A model generated the notes under the pieces. The model did not search any database. It saw only the letters and a list, made by a program, of their open reading frames with translations, and was not told the DNA's origin. A DNA stretch of 42,414 nucleotides from CAZFAT01 sp964517075 (GTDB lineage: Bacteria; Acidobacteriota; Vicinamibacteria; Vicinamibacterales; SCN-69-37), in the NCBI GenBank assembly GCA_964517075.1, contig CAZFAT010000360.1, positions 1 to 42,414 on the forward strand, given 5' to 3'. Positions 32,962 through 40,481 of the stretch are shown here, piece after piece. Numbering within the stretch: position 1 is the stretch's first letter; the number at the start of each line of letters is the position of its first letter. The position numbers and the translations under genes were made by a program.

Positions 32962-32988
32962 GATGGAGGGGCCGACCTTCAGGTCAGC
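32962..32988 (-). repeat. REP-like element c
   Basis: Tail GATGGAGGG (32962-32970) followed by GCCGACCTTCAGGTCAGC (32971-32988), one mismatch in the palindrome. A further CTCCATC at 33002-33008 mirrors the tail. It lies between the convergent SPFH and TIGR00266 genes, where the hairpin could terminate both. Confidence 0.7.
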
Positions 32989-33009
32989 CCACGAACCGCC
33001 TCTCCATCG

Positions 33010-33804
33010 TTAGTTGTCGCCGTCCAGCAACCCGCCCAACCTGCCGAGGACGGAGCCTTCCCCTTTGCCGCCCCGCGTGAGCCCCGGCACCGCGGAGACG
33101 ATGCGGTTCGCGAGCCTGCTGAGCGGAAGCGACTGCAGCCAGATCCGGCCGGGGCCGCGCAGGGTCGCGAAGAACAGGCCTTCGCCACCAAACAGCGCGG
33201 TCTTGATCTTGCCGACGTATTCGATCTCGTAGCTCACCGACGGCTGCAGCGCGACGATGCAGCCGGTGTCCACGCGGATGAGCTCGCCGGGCGCGAGGGT
33301 GCGCTCCGTCAGCATGCCGCCCGCGTGCACGAAGGCCCAGCCATCCCCCGTCAGGCGCTGCATGATGAAGCCTTCGCCACCGAACAGGCCCACGCCCAGG
33401 CGCTTTTGAAATGCAATGCCAATACTCACGCCCTTCGCCGCGGCGAGAAAGGAGTCCTTCTGGGCAATCAGCTCGCCGCCAATCTCGGAGAGATGCACCG
33501 CCACGATGCGGCCGGGATAGGGGGCCCCGAAGGCGAGCTTGCGCTTCTGCGTGCTGCGGTTGAGGAACACCGTCATGAAGAGCGACTCCCCCGTCAGGAG
33601 CCGCTTGCCGGCCCCCATCAACGCACCCATGAAGCCAGTCTGTTTCTGCGACCCGTCGCCGAACACCGTCTCCATCTCGATGCCGTCGTCCATGTACATC
33701 ATCCCGCCGGCTTCGGCGACCGTCGCTTCGCCCGGATCGAGCTCGACTTCGACAAACTGCAGATCTTCCCCGACGATCCGGAAGTCAATCTCGTGCATGC
33801 CCAT
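33010..33804 (-). CDS. TIGR00266 (AIM24-like) family protein
   Basis: 264 aa from the ATG at 33804, which follows CAGGAG. All-beta, Gly-rich protein with the family landmarks V-E-V-E-L-D-P-G-E-A-T-V-A-E-A-G-G-M-M-Y-M, L-F-M-T-V-F-L-N, I-V-A-V-H-L-S, Q-K-D-S-F-L-A-A and F-G-G-E-G-L-F-F-A-T-L-R-G-P-G-R-I-W-L-Q-S-L-P. No signal peptide, cytoplasmic. Function unknown in bacteria. A longer frame to 33903 is open, but lacks a ribosome-binding site. Confidence 0.9.
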   Translation of the reverse strand: MGMHEIDFRIVGEDLQFVEVELDPGEATVAEAGGMMYMDDGIEMETVFGDGSQKQTGFMGALMGAGKRLLTGESLFMTVFLNRSTQKRKLAFGAPYPGRIVAVHLSEIGGELIAQKDSFLAAAKGVSIGIAFQKRLGVGLFGGEGFIMQRLTGDGWAFVHAGGMLTERTLAPGELIRVDTGCIVALQPSVSYEIEYVGKIKTALFGGEGLFFATLRGPGRIWLQSLPLSRLANRIVSAVPGLTRGGKGEGSVLGRLGGLLDGDN

Positions 33805-33965
33805 GGGTGTCTCCTGAGAAATCGGGGAGCAGTGTACGACACCGGCCGGATGCACTCTACCGGCCGCGCGCCGCGCGCGTCGTGACTGACCGAGACACCG
33901 CACACCGGGTCGTCCGGTAGTACGCTCGAACGAGCGCTCCGCCCACAGCGCACGAGGGAGACCCC

Positions 33966-34715
33966 ATGGCGCTCGAGGACTACAAACGCAGGCGCGACTT
34001 CACGAAATCGCCTGAGCCTTCGGGTGACGAGCCGCCCAAACGCGGTCGCAGGTCCAAGGGACTGTTCTTCTGTGTTCAGAAGCACCTCGCCAGCCATCTT
34101 CACTACGACCTTCGGCTCGAGCTGAACCGCGTGCTGCTCTCGTGGGCGGTGCCGAAGGGACCCTCGCTGAACCCGAGGGACAAGCGGCTGGCGATGCACG
34201 TCGAGGACCACCCGCTCGATTACGGGACGTTCGAAGGCATCATCCCCGAAGGCTACGGCGCCGGCATCGTCATGCTCTGGGACATGGGGACGTGGAAGCC
34301 GCTCGTGGACGACGTCGAGGCGGCGCTGAAGAAGGGGGACCTCAAGTTCGAGCTGGACGGCTACAAGCTCAAGGGATCCTGGGCGCTCATCCGTACGCGG
34401 GGGTACGGTGGGCAGGGCGACGGGCGGAGCTGGCTGCTGATCAAGCACCGCGACGACTGGGCGGGCGACATCGACATCACGACCTTCGCGCCGCTCAGCG
34501 TGAAGAGCAACCACGACCTGCACGAAATCCTGGCCGAGGACGACCCGAGCGTGTGGCGCACGAACCGCCCGGTCGAGGGGGGCTCGACGGGAGCCATGCT
34601 GCGCTCGATCATCGAGAAGGCAGCGACGCTCCAGGCGGAACGCGGGGCCAAGCCCCGCAAAGCGCCCGCCAAACGGCCTCGCCGACCTGCCCAGGGGAAG
34701 AAAAAGCCGACCTGA
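33966..34715 (+). CDS. Stand-alone LigD-type 3'-phosphoesterase
   Basis: 249 aa. The PE domain of bacterial NHEJ LigD on its own: K-H40-L-A-S-H-L-H46-Y-D48-L-R-L-E carries the expected metal and catalytic residues, and M-H-V-E-D-H82-P the further active-site His, with G-x-Y-G-A-G near 97-100. This domain trims 3'-phosphate and ribonucleotide ends at DNA breaks. No polymerase, ligase or Ku gene is in the window. The C-terminus (from about 222) is Lys/Arg/Pro-rich, a likely DNA-binding tail. A GAGGGAGA Shine-Dalgarno precedes the ATG at 33966. The final Pro-Thr and stop are encoded by a REP palindrome. Confidence 0.88.
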   Translation: MALEDYKRRRDFTKSPEPSGDEPPKRGRRSKGLFFCVQKHLASHLHYDLRLELNRVLLSWAVPKGPSLNPRDKRLAMHVEDHPLDYGTFEGIIPEGYGAGIVMLWDMGTWKPLVDDVEAALKKGDLKFELDGYKLKGSWALIRTRGYGGQGDGRSWLLIKHRDDWAGDIDITTFAPLSVKSNHDLHEILAEDDPSVWRTNRPVEGGSTGAMLRSIIEKAATLQAERGAKPRKAPAKRPRRPAQGKKKPT

Positions 34716-34723
34716 AGGTCGGC
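34706..34723 (+). repeat. REP-like element d
   Basis: Perfect GCCGACCTGAAGGTCGGC whose TGA (34713-34715) is the stop of the phosphoesterase gene. The CTCCATC tail is not conserved here (GGCATGACT follows). It stands between that gene and the convergent ADOP permease. Confidence 0.8.
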
Positions 34724-34730
34724 GGCATGA

Positions 34731-37061
34731 CTACTCCGGACGCAATGCGATGACCGGATCCACGCGCGCGGCGCGACGGGCGGGAACGACCGAGGCTCCT
34801 AGAGCCACGAGACCCAGCAACACGGCGCCCGCCGCAAACGTCGCCGGGTCGATGGCGGCCACGCCATACAACAGCGTCTGCAGGAAGCGCGTGAGCACGA
34901 CGGCACAGGCGATTCCCGTGGCGAGGCCAAGACCGGCGAGGAGTGCTCCGCGTCGCAGGACCAGACGCAGGACGCGTGCGGCGTCGGCGCCGAGCGCCAG
35001 GCGGATGCCGTACTCGCGCGTTCGAAGCGCGACCAGATACGCCATCAGCGCGTAGACGCCCGTGGCCGCGAGCAGGGTGCCGATCGCGGCAAAGACGCCG
35101 AGCAGCCACAGGTAGAGCTGCTGGCTGCCGATGGAACGATCGACCACGCGGTCCAGGGTCTCCACATGGAAAACGGCCTGGTTGGGCCGCACGTCGCGAA
35201 TCGCCCGGCGAATCTCGTCCACGAGTGCCGACGCCGGCCGGCCACTTCGCACCACCATCGTCGATCCCACGCTGCGCAGTTGGGCGAAATTCTGCGCGAT
35301 GGGATAGTAGATCTCCGGATCGGCCGGCCGATCGAGCCGTGCCTGCCGGACATCACCCACGACCCCGACAATGCGTCCACGATCGGTCAGCACCTGGCCG
35401 ACGGGCTGGTCGCCCGGAAGGTACTTCGCGGCGAACGCCTGGTTGACGAGCAGCACCTTCTCGGTCGTCGCGGTGTCGTCGTCCGACAACTGGCGCCCAC
35501 GCAGGATGGGAATACCCATCACCCGGAAATAGTCCGGCGTCACGTAGCGGAACTCGGCGGAGCCTTCGCCAGGCCGACTGTCGATCGTGAAACGGCCACT
35601 CCAGTTTGCGTGCTGCAACGGCAGGAGCGAAATGAATCCGGCGGCATCCACACCGGGAATCTGCGAGACCCGTTCAACGAGGATACGGGACTCCTCGGCG
35701 TCATCGACCGCCAGGTGCAGGGTCAGGACGTCGGCGGCGCGGAATCCCGTGGGCGTGCCCTGCAGGTTCAGGAACGTTCGCAGCAGGAGGCCGGCGCCGG
35801 CGACCAGCACGAAGGCCAGCGCGATCTCCGCGATCACGAGCGCCGGCTGGAGGTGCCCGTGCCGCGCACTCGCACGCGGCCCCGCCTGGAGATCGCGCTG
35901 CACGTCGCGGCCCAGCGATCCGATCGCCGGAACGAGACCAACGGCCACGCCGGTCACCACCGAGACCACGACGAGGAAGGCGAAGACCCGCCAGTCAAAA
36001 CCGATGTCTGCCGCGCGCGGGAGCTGGCTGGCCGCCAGACCGAGTAGAACGCGCAGGGCACTCGTCCCGATGAGGAGACCGACCGCTCCACCGGCGACTG
36101 CCAGCATCAGGCTCTCGACGAGCGACTGCCGGATGAGCGGCCAGCGGCCCGCGCCGAGGGCGACGCGTACCGCGATCTCGCGGCGGCGCGCGGCGGCTCG
36201 GGCCAGCAGCAGGTTCGCGACGTTGGCGCAAGCGACGAGCAGCAGCAATCCGACCGCACCCATGAGCACGAGGAGCGACTGACGCACGGGTCGAGCGACA
36301 GCCTCCGCGACCGGCGTGACGCTCGCGAAGCGGCCAGTGACGAGACTCGCGGACAGCGACGTCAGTTCGTCCCGCACCGCGTGCAGCGCCACGCGTGGAG
36401 CCATCCGCCCAACCACGGCATCCAGCCGGCCGTTGGGCACGGGGCGGGGCGCCCACGGCGTCCAGAGGTCAGTCGGCGTGGTGCGGTACGGGAACTCGAA
36501 GCGTTCGGGCATGACGCCGAGCAGGGTGAAGGTGTCGCCATCGAGCGTCAGCCCGCGGCCGATGGCCGTCGCGTCCCCCGCAAAATGCGTGAGCCAGAAT
36601 CCGTGCGACGCGACAACCACGTTGGGCGGATCGCCTTCACGGAACGTCCGGCCGTGCAGGGCGTTGACACCGAGCGTGGCAAAGAACGCGCGGTCGGCCC
36701 GGATCGTCGCCACGCGCTCGGGCATGGCGATGCCGGTCAGGTTCGCGCTGAACGGTGAGTAGGTCGCGACACTCGCCAACGTGCGCGCGTGGGTGCGCCA
36801 GCTCTTCAGATCGGCAAACGTGACGTAGGTCCCGGGCAGCCGTGGATCCGCGGGACTGCTGACCGCGAGGTGCGCGAGCCGGTCGGGATGAGGAAACGGC
36901 AGCGGCCGGAGGAGCACGCCGCTGATCACGCTGAAGATGGCCGTCGTCGCGCCGGTGCCGAGCGCGAGCGTCGCGATCGCGGCGAGGGCCACGCCCGGCG
37001 TCCGGCGCCAGCTCCGCGCGCCCAGCCGCAGGTCGCGACCGAGTCCGGTCACCCACCGCAT
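34731..37061 (-). CDS. ADOP-family ABC transporter permease
   Basis: 776 aa. 'Acidobacterial duplicated orphan permease' (TIGR03434 style): two MacB/FtsX-type units in one chain. An N-terminal TM helix (about 22-48, T-L-A-L-G-T-G-A-T-T-A-I-F-S-V) precedes a MacB-like periplasmic domain (about 55-230) and three TM helices (about 258-385). A second TM helix and periplasmic domain (about 410-630) and final TM helices (about 650-770) end the protein, which closes V-P-A-R-R-A-A-R-V-D-P-V-I-A-L-R. No ATPase is encoded beside it, as is usual for ADOP members. Function unknown, perhaps mechanotransmission or lipoprotein/peptide export. The ATG at 37061 is the first in frame. Confidence 0.92.
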   Translation of the reverse strand: MRWVTGLGRDLRLGARSWRRTPGVALAAIATLALGTGATTAIFSVISGVLLRPLPFPHPDRLAHLAVSSPADPRLPGTYVTFADLKSWRTHARTLASVATYSPFSANLTGIAMPERVATIRADRAFFATLGVNALHGRTFREGDPPNVVVASHGFWLTHFAGDATAIGRGLTLDGDTFTLLGVMPERFEFPYRTTPTDLWTPWAPRPVPNGRLDAVVGRMAPRVALHAVRDELTSLSASLVTGRFASVTPVAEAVARPVRQSLLVLMGAVGLLLLVACANVANLLLARAAARRREIAVRVALGAGRWPLIRQSLVESLMLAVAGGAVGLLIGTSALRVLLGLAASQLPRAADIGFDWRVFAFLVVVSVVTGVAVGLVPAIGSLGRDVQRDLQAGPRASARHGHLQPALVIAEIALAFVLVAGAGLLLRTFLNLQGTPTGFRAADVLTLHLAVDDAEESRILVERVSQIPGVDAAGFISLLPLQHANWSGRFTIDSRPGEGSAEFRYVTPDYFRVMGIPILRGRQLSDDDTATTEKVLLVNQAFAAKYLPGDQPVGQVLTDRGRIVGVVGDVRQARLDRPADPEIYYPIAQNFAQLRSVGSTMVVRSGRPASALVDEIRRAIRDVRPNQAVFHVETLDRVVDRSIGSQQLYLWLLGVFAAIGTLLAATGVYALMAYLVALRTREYGIRLALGADAARVLRLVLRRGALLAGLGLATGIACAVVLTRFLQTLLYGVAAIDPATFAAGAVLLGLVALGASVVPARRAARVDPVIALRPE

Positions 37062-37133
37062 CGGGGCGCTCGCATCAGACCGGCATTCTATAGAAGGCGG
37101 ACATCGTTGGCGGCACCACGATCTTGGTTGTGC

Positions 37134-37907
37134 TCAAGGAGTCGGCGCCCGGAACCGGGCGGCGATCTGTTCCGTCCCGCGCGCCAGGAGGCCGACGTCC
37201 GACCCGACGGCCGTGAAGAGACACCCAAGATCCAGATAGCGGCGCGCGAGCTGCTCGTCCGGCGTCAGGATGCCGGGCACGTTGCCGGCCCTGCGGATTC
37301 GCTCGATGGTGTCCTCGATCACGGCCTGCACGGCGGGATGTCCCGCCTGAGCCAGGTGTCCGAGATCGGCCGACAGATCGCCGGGTCCGATGAAGACGCC
37401 GTCCACGCCGTCGACGACGGCGATCGCCTCCAGGTTGCGCAGCGCGATCTGCGTCTCCACCTGGACGAGGACGCAGATCTCGTCCTCGCAGCGCGCGTGG
37501 TAGTCCTTGATGCGGCCGAAGCGTGACGCCCGCGTGGCCATCGCAAAGCCGCGCACGCCGCGGGGCGGATAGCGCGTGGCGGCCACGGCCTGCCGCGCCT
37601 CCTCAGCCGTCTGGACGTACGGGACGAGGAACGTCTGCACGCCCGCGTCGAGCAGCCGCTTGATGACGACGGTGTCGTTCCAGGGCGGCCGGACGATCGG
37701 ATGCGCCGTACCGGCGGTGACGGCCTGCAACTGGCTCAGGACCAACGGCACCTCGTTCGGGCCGTGCTCGAAGTCGATCAGCAGCCAGTCGAACCCGGCA
37801 CCCGCCAGGATCTCGGCGGCGATGGGGCTCGACAGGCTGGTCCAGAACCCAATCTGGCGACGGCCGGCCTTCAGGGCGCGCTTGAAGTGATTGACGGGCA
37901 GGTCCAC
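37134..37907 (-). CDS. HpcH/HpaI-type aldolase, probably 5-keto-4-deoxyglucarate aldolase-like
   Basis: 257 aa class II pyruvate aldolase. Active-site residues line up with GarL/HpaI: H48 in F-E-H-G-P-N-E, R73 in V-R-P-P-W, metal ligands E151 in V-Q-V-E-T and D177 in G-P-G-D-L-S. The reaction would release pyruvate from a 2-keto-3-deoxy sugar acid; with glucarate dehydratase nearby, 5-dehydro-4-deoxy-glucarate is the likely substrate, giving pyruvate and tartronate semialdehyde. 2-keto-3-deoxy-rhamnonate or phenylacetate-type substrates cannot be excluded. The GTG start at 37907 follows GAGGAG. Divergent from the UxuA-like gene. Confidence 0.85.
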   Translation of the reverse strand: MDLPVNHFKRALKAGRRQIGFWTSLSSPIAAEILAGAGFDWLLIDFEHGPNEVPLVLSQLQAVTAGTAHPIVRPPWNDTVVIKRLLDAGVQTFLVPYVQTAEEARQAVAATRYPPRGVRGFAMATRASRFGRIKDYHARCEDEICVLVQVETQIALRNLEAIAVVDGVDGVFIGPGDLSADLGHLAQAGHPAVQAVIEDTIERIRRAGNVPGILTPDEQLARRYLDLGCLFTAVGSDVGLLARGTEQIAARFRAPTP

Positions 37908-37962
37908 TTTGGCTCCTCGAAAAGACGTCGCCTAGACTACCCTGCCGACGGCGCCCGTCGGT

Positions 37963-37968
37963 GATAAT
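37963..37968 (+). promoter_or_regulatory. Candidate -10 box of the sugar-acid operon
   Basis: GATAAT in the 87-bp divergent region, 26 nt before the ATG at 37995, with a good Shine-Dalgarno (GAGGAGG) in between. No clear -35. Confidence 0.3.
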
Positions 37969-37994
37969 CTCGGCGCCATCTCCGAGGAGGCCCC

Positions 37995-39107
37995 ATGAAT
38001 CGCCGTGAGTTCGTCAGGCTGGCGGGCAGTGGTGTGTCGGTCGGCGCCCTGGCCGAGGCGCTGGTGTCGGCCCAGACGTCGCAGACCCCGGCGCCGGCCG
38101 GACCGCTGCCGCCGGCGCGCATGAAGGTCGGGACGCAGCACGGGGATTCGGACGCCATCCTGCGCGCGTGCGCCGCCTTTGGCGTGAACAACATCTGCAG
38201 CCGCCTGCCCTCGCGGCAGATGGACGAGGCGTGGTCGGTGGACGCGCTGTCGGCGCTCAAGGACCGCGTCGGGTCGTACGGCATCTCGCTCGACATGGTG
38301 CCGCTGCCGATGAGCTCGGTCGAGATCGCCCGTGCCGAGATGCCGGCGATTTTTCTCGGCCAGAGCCCGGAGCGCGACCGCCAGATCGACGACATCTGCC
38401 AGATGATCCGCAACTGCGCCCGCGCCGGCATCTTCCAGGTCAAGTACAACTTCACGATCATCGGCATTCCACGCTCGGGCTCCGCGCCCGGCCGGGGGGG
38501 ATCGCGCTACAGCGAGTTCGTCTACGAGCGGGCGCGGCAGGATCCACCGCTCACCATCGCGGGACCCGTCGACGCGGACACCTACTGGGAGCGCATCACG
38601 TACTTCCTCGAACGCGTGGTGCCCGTCGCCGACGAGTACAAGGTTCGGATGGGCTGTCATCCGCAGGACCCGGGCGTGCCCCGGGACTCGGGTTGGCGCG
38701 GCGTCGACGCGGTGCTCGGCTCTCCGGACGGCCTGAAGCGGTTCGTCTCGATCAAGGAGAGCCCCTATCACGGCCTGAACTTCTGCCAGGGCACGGTCTC
38801 CGAGCAGCTCGAGAAGCCGGGCGAGGAGATCTTCGACGTCATCCGCTACTTCGGGACCCGCCGCAAGATCTTCAGCGTCCATTTCCGCAACATCGAAGGC
38901 GGGTTCCTCAACTTCCGGGAAACGTTCATCGACAACGGCAGCGTGGACATGCTCAAGGCGATGCGGGTCTATCGCGAGGTCGGCTACGACGGCATGATGA
39001 TGCCGGATCACGTGCCGCAGATTCCCGGCATCGAGAGCGGCCAGGGCTTCGCCTTTGCCTTTGGGTACATCAAGGCCCTAATCGCCGCGGTATCCGCGGA
39101 AAGCTGA
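37995..39107 (+). CDS. UxuA-like (mannonate dehydratase family) protein with Tat-type leader
   Basis: 370 aa TIM-barrel protein of the mannonate dehydratase family (D-mannonate to 2-keto-3-deoxygluconate). Landmarks are A-G-I-F-Q-V-K-Y-N-F-T-I-I-G-I-P-R (about 139-155), M-G-C-H-P-Q-D-P-G-V-P (about 218-228, metal-ligand His), S-V-H-F-R-N-I (about 295) and M-P-D-H-V-P-Q-I-P-G (near 336-345). Residues 1-27 look like a twin-arginine leader (N-R-R-E-F-V-R-L-A-G then a mild hydrophobic stretch, A-Q at 26-27), so it is probably exported, unlike E. coli UxuA. GAGGAGG Shine-Dalgarno before the ATG at 37995. The MFS transporter gene follows by 27 nt. Confidence 0.82.
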   Translation: MNRREFVRLAGSGVSVGALAEALVSAQTSQTPAPAGPLPPARMKVGTQHGDSDAILRACAAFGVNNICSRLPSRQMDEAWSVDALSALKDRVGSYGISLDMVPLPMSSVEIARAEMPAIFLGQSPERDRQIDDICQMIRNCARAGIFQVKYNFTIIGIPRSGSAPGRGGSRYSEFVYERARQDPPLTIAGPVDADTYWERITYFLERVVPVADEYKVRMGCHPQDPGVPRDSGWRGVDAVLGSPDGLKRFVSIKESPYHGLNFCQGTVSEQLEKPGEEIFDVIRYFGTRRKIFSVHFRNIEGGFLNFRETFIDNGSVDMLKAMRVYREVGYDGMMMPDHVPQIPGIESGQGFAFAFGYIKALIAAVSAES

Positions 39108-39134
39108 AGCGGCCGCCACGGACGGCCCTTGGAC

Positions 39135-40481
39135 ATGGCTGCTGCCCGACCCGTGTCGCCGCCAACCCCGGCCGGCATGACCCACACCCGCTATCTGGTC
39201 GTCCTGATGCTGTTCATGGTGTCGGCCGTGAACTACGCCGACCGGGCGACCCTGTCGATCGCCGGGAGCCAGCTCACGAGGGAGCTCGGGCTGAGCAGCG
39301 TCGCGATGGGCTACGCCTTCTCCGCGTTCGGCTGGGCGTACGTCATTGGGCAGCTCCCCGGCGGCTGGCTCCTCGATCGCTTCGGGTCGAAGCGGGTCTA
39401 TGCCGTCAGCATCGTGGCGTGGTCGATCTTCACGTTCCTGCAGGGGTTCATCGGCTTCTTCGCGGTGTCGACCGCGATTGTCGTGCTCTTCGCGCTGCGA
39501 TTCCTGCTGGGCCTTGCCGAGGCGCCCTCGTTTCCGGGCAACGGACGCATCGTGGCCGCGTGGTTTCCCACCGCCGAGCGCGGCACCGCGTCGGCCATCT
39601 TCAACTCCGCGCAGTACTTCTCGACCGCGATCTTCGCGCCGTTCACCGGCTGGCTCGCCTACAGCTTCGGCTGGCCCTACGTGTTCTGGGTGATGGGCGT
39701 CATCGGCTTCATCTTCGCGGGCGTCTGGCTGAAGACGATCTACAGCCCGCGCGATCATCCGCACATCAGCGCGAGCGAACTCGAGTACATCGAGCGGGGC
39801 GGCGGCCTCGTGGACATGGACCGCGCCGCGCGGGCGCGCCTGGCCGCGGCCGGCCCCAGGCCCAACTACCTCGGCCAGTTGCTCCGCAACCGGATGCTGC
39901 TCGGCGTGTACATCGGCCAGTACTGCATCACGACCATCACGTACTTCTTTCTGACCTGGTTCCCGCTGTACCTCGTGCAGGAGCGCGGCATGACCATCCT
40001 CACGGCCGGACTGGCGGCGTCGCTGCCGGCCATCTGCGGCTTCTTCGGCGGCGTGCTCGGTGGTGTCTTCTCCGATCGCCTGCTCAGGCGCGGTTTCTCG
40101 CTCACGGTCGCGCGCAAGGTGCCGATTGTGACCGGAATGCTGCTCTCGACCAGCATGATCCTCTGCAACTACGTCGACTCGTCCACGGTCGTGGTCTGGA
40201 TCATGGCGCTGGCTTTCTTCGGCAAGGGCGTCGGCTCGCTCGGATGGGCGGTGGTGTCGGACACCTCGCCGAAGCAGATTGCCGGGCTCAGTGGCGGCCT
40301 CTTCAACACGTTCGGCAACATCGCCGCCATCACCACACCCATCGTCATCGGTTACATCGTGCAGTGGACGGATTCCTTCAACGGCGCGCTCGTGTTCGTC
40401 GCGGCCAACGCGCTGATGGCGATCGTGGCGTACCTCTTCATCGTCGGTGAGATACGCCGGGTGGAGCTCACGCAGCCGTGA
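39135..40481 (+). CDS. MFS transporter of the hexuronate/aldarate (ACS) type
   Basis: 448 aa, 12 TM helices in the inner membrane, anion:cation symporter family. The family signature is V-N-Y-A-D-R-A-T-L-S at the end of TM1, with G-W-L-L-D-R-F-G-S-K-R in the loop between TM2 and TM3. F-L-L-G-L-A-E-A-P-S-F-P-G-N-G-R, typical of glucarate/galactonate/hexuronate carriers, follows. It most likely imports glucarate or a uronate with protons for the genes on either side. The ATG at 39135 is used; the alternatives are a TTG at 39129 and an ATG at 39177. It overlaps the next gene by 4 nt (GTGA). Confidence 0.88.
   Translation: MAAARPVSPPTPAGMTHTRYLVVLMLFMVSAVNYADRATLSIAGSQLTRELGLSSVAMGYAFSAFGWAYVIGQLPGGWLLDRFGSKRVYAVSIVAWSIFTFLQGFIGFFAVSTAIVVLFALRFLLGLAEAPSFPGNGRIVAAWFPTAERGTASAIFNSAQYFSTAIFAPFTGWLAYSFGWPYVFWVMGVIGFIFAGVWLKTIYSPRDHPHISASELEYIERGGGLVDMDRAARARLAAAGPRPNYLGQLLRNRMLLGVYIGQYCITTITYFFLTWFPLYLVQERGMTILTAGLAASLPAICGFFGGVLGGVFSDRLLRRGFSLTVARKVPIVTGMLLSTSMILCNYVDSSTVVVWIMALAFFGKGVGSLGWAVVSDTSPKQIAGLSGGLFNTFGNIAAITTPIVIGYIVQWTDSFNGALVFVAANALMAIVAYLFIVGEIRRVELTQP

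Noticed and set aside
34731..37061. Complete ABC exporter operon
   Set aside because: No ATP-binding protein is encoded next to the ADOP permease; orphan status is usual for this family, so it was not treated as broken.
38168..40450. 760-codon open frame on the + strand across two genes
   Set aside because: It runs out of frame through the UxuA-like and MFS genes, both of which have full conserved motifs in their own frames. Composition is Arg/His/Gly-rich without domains.
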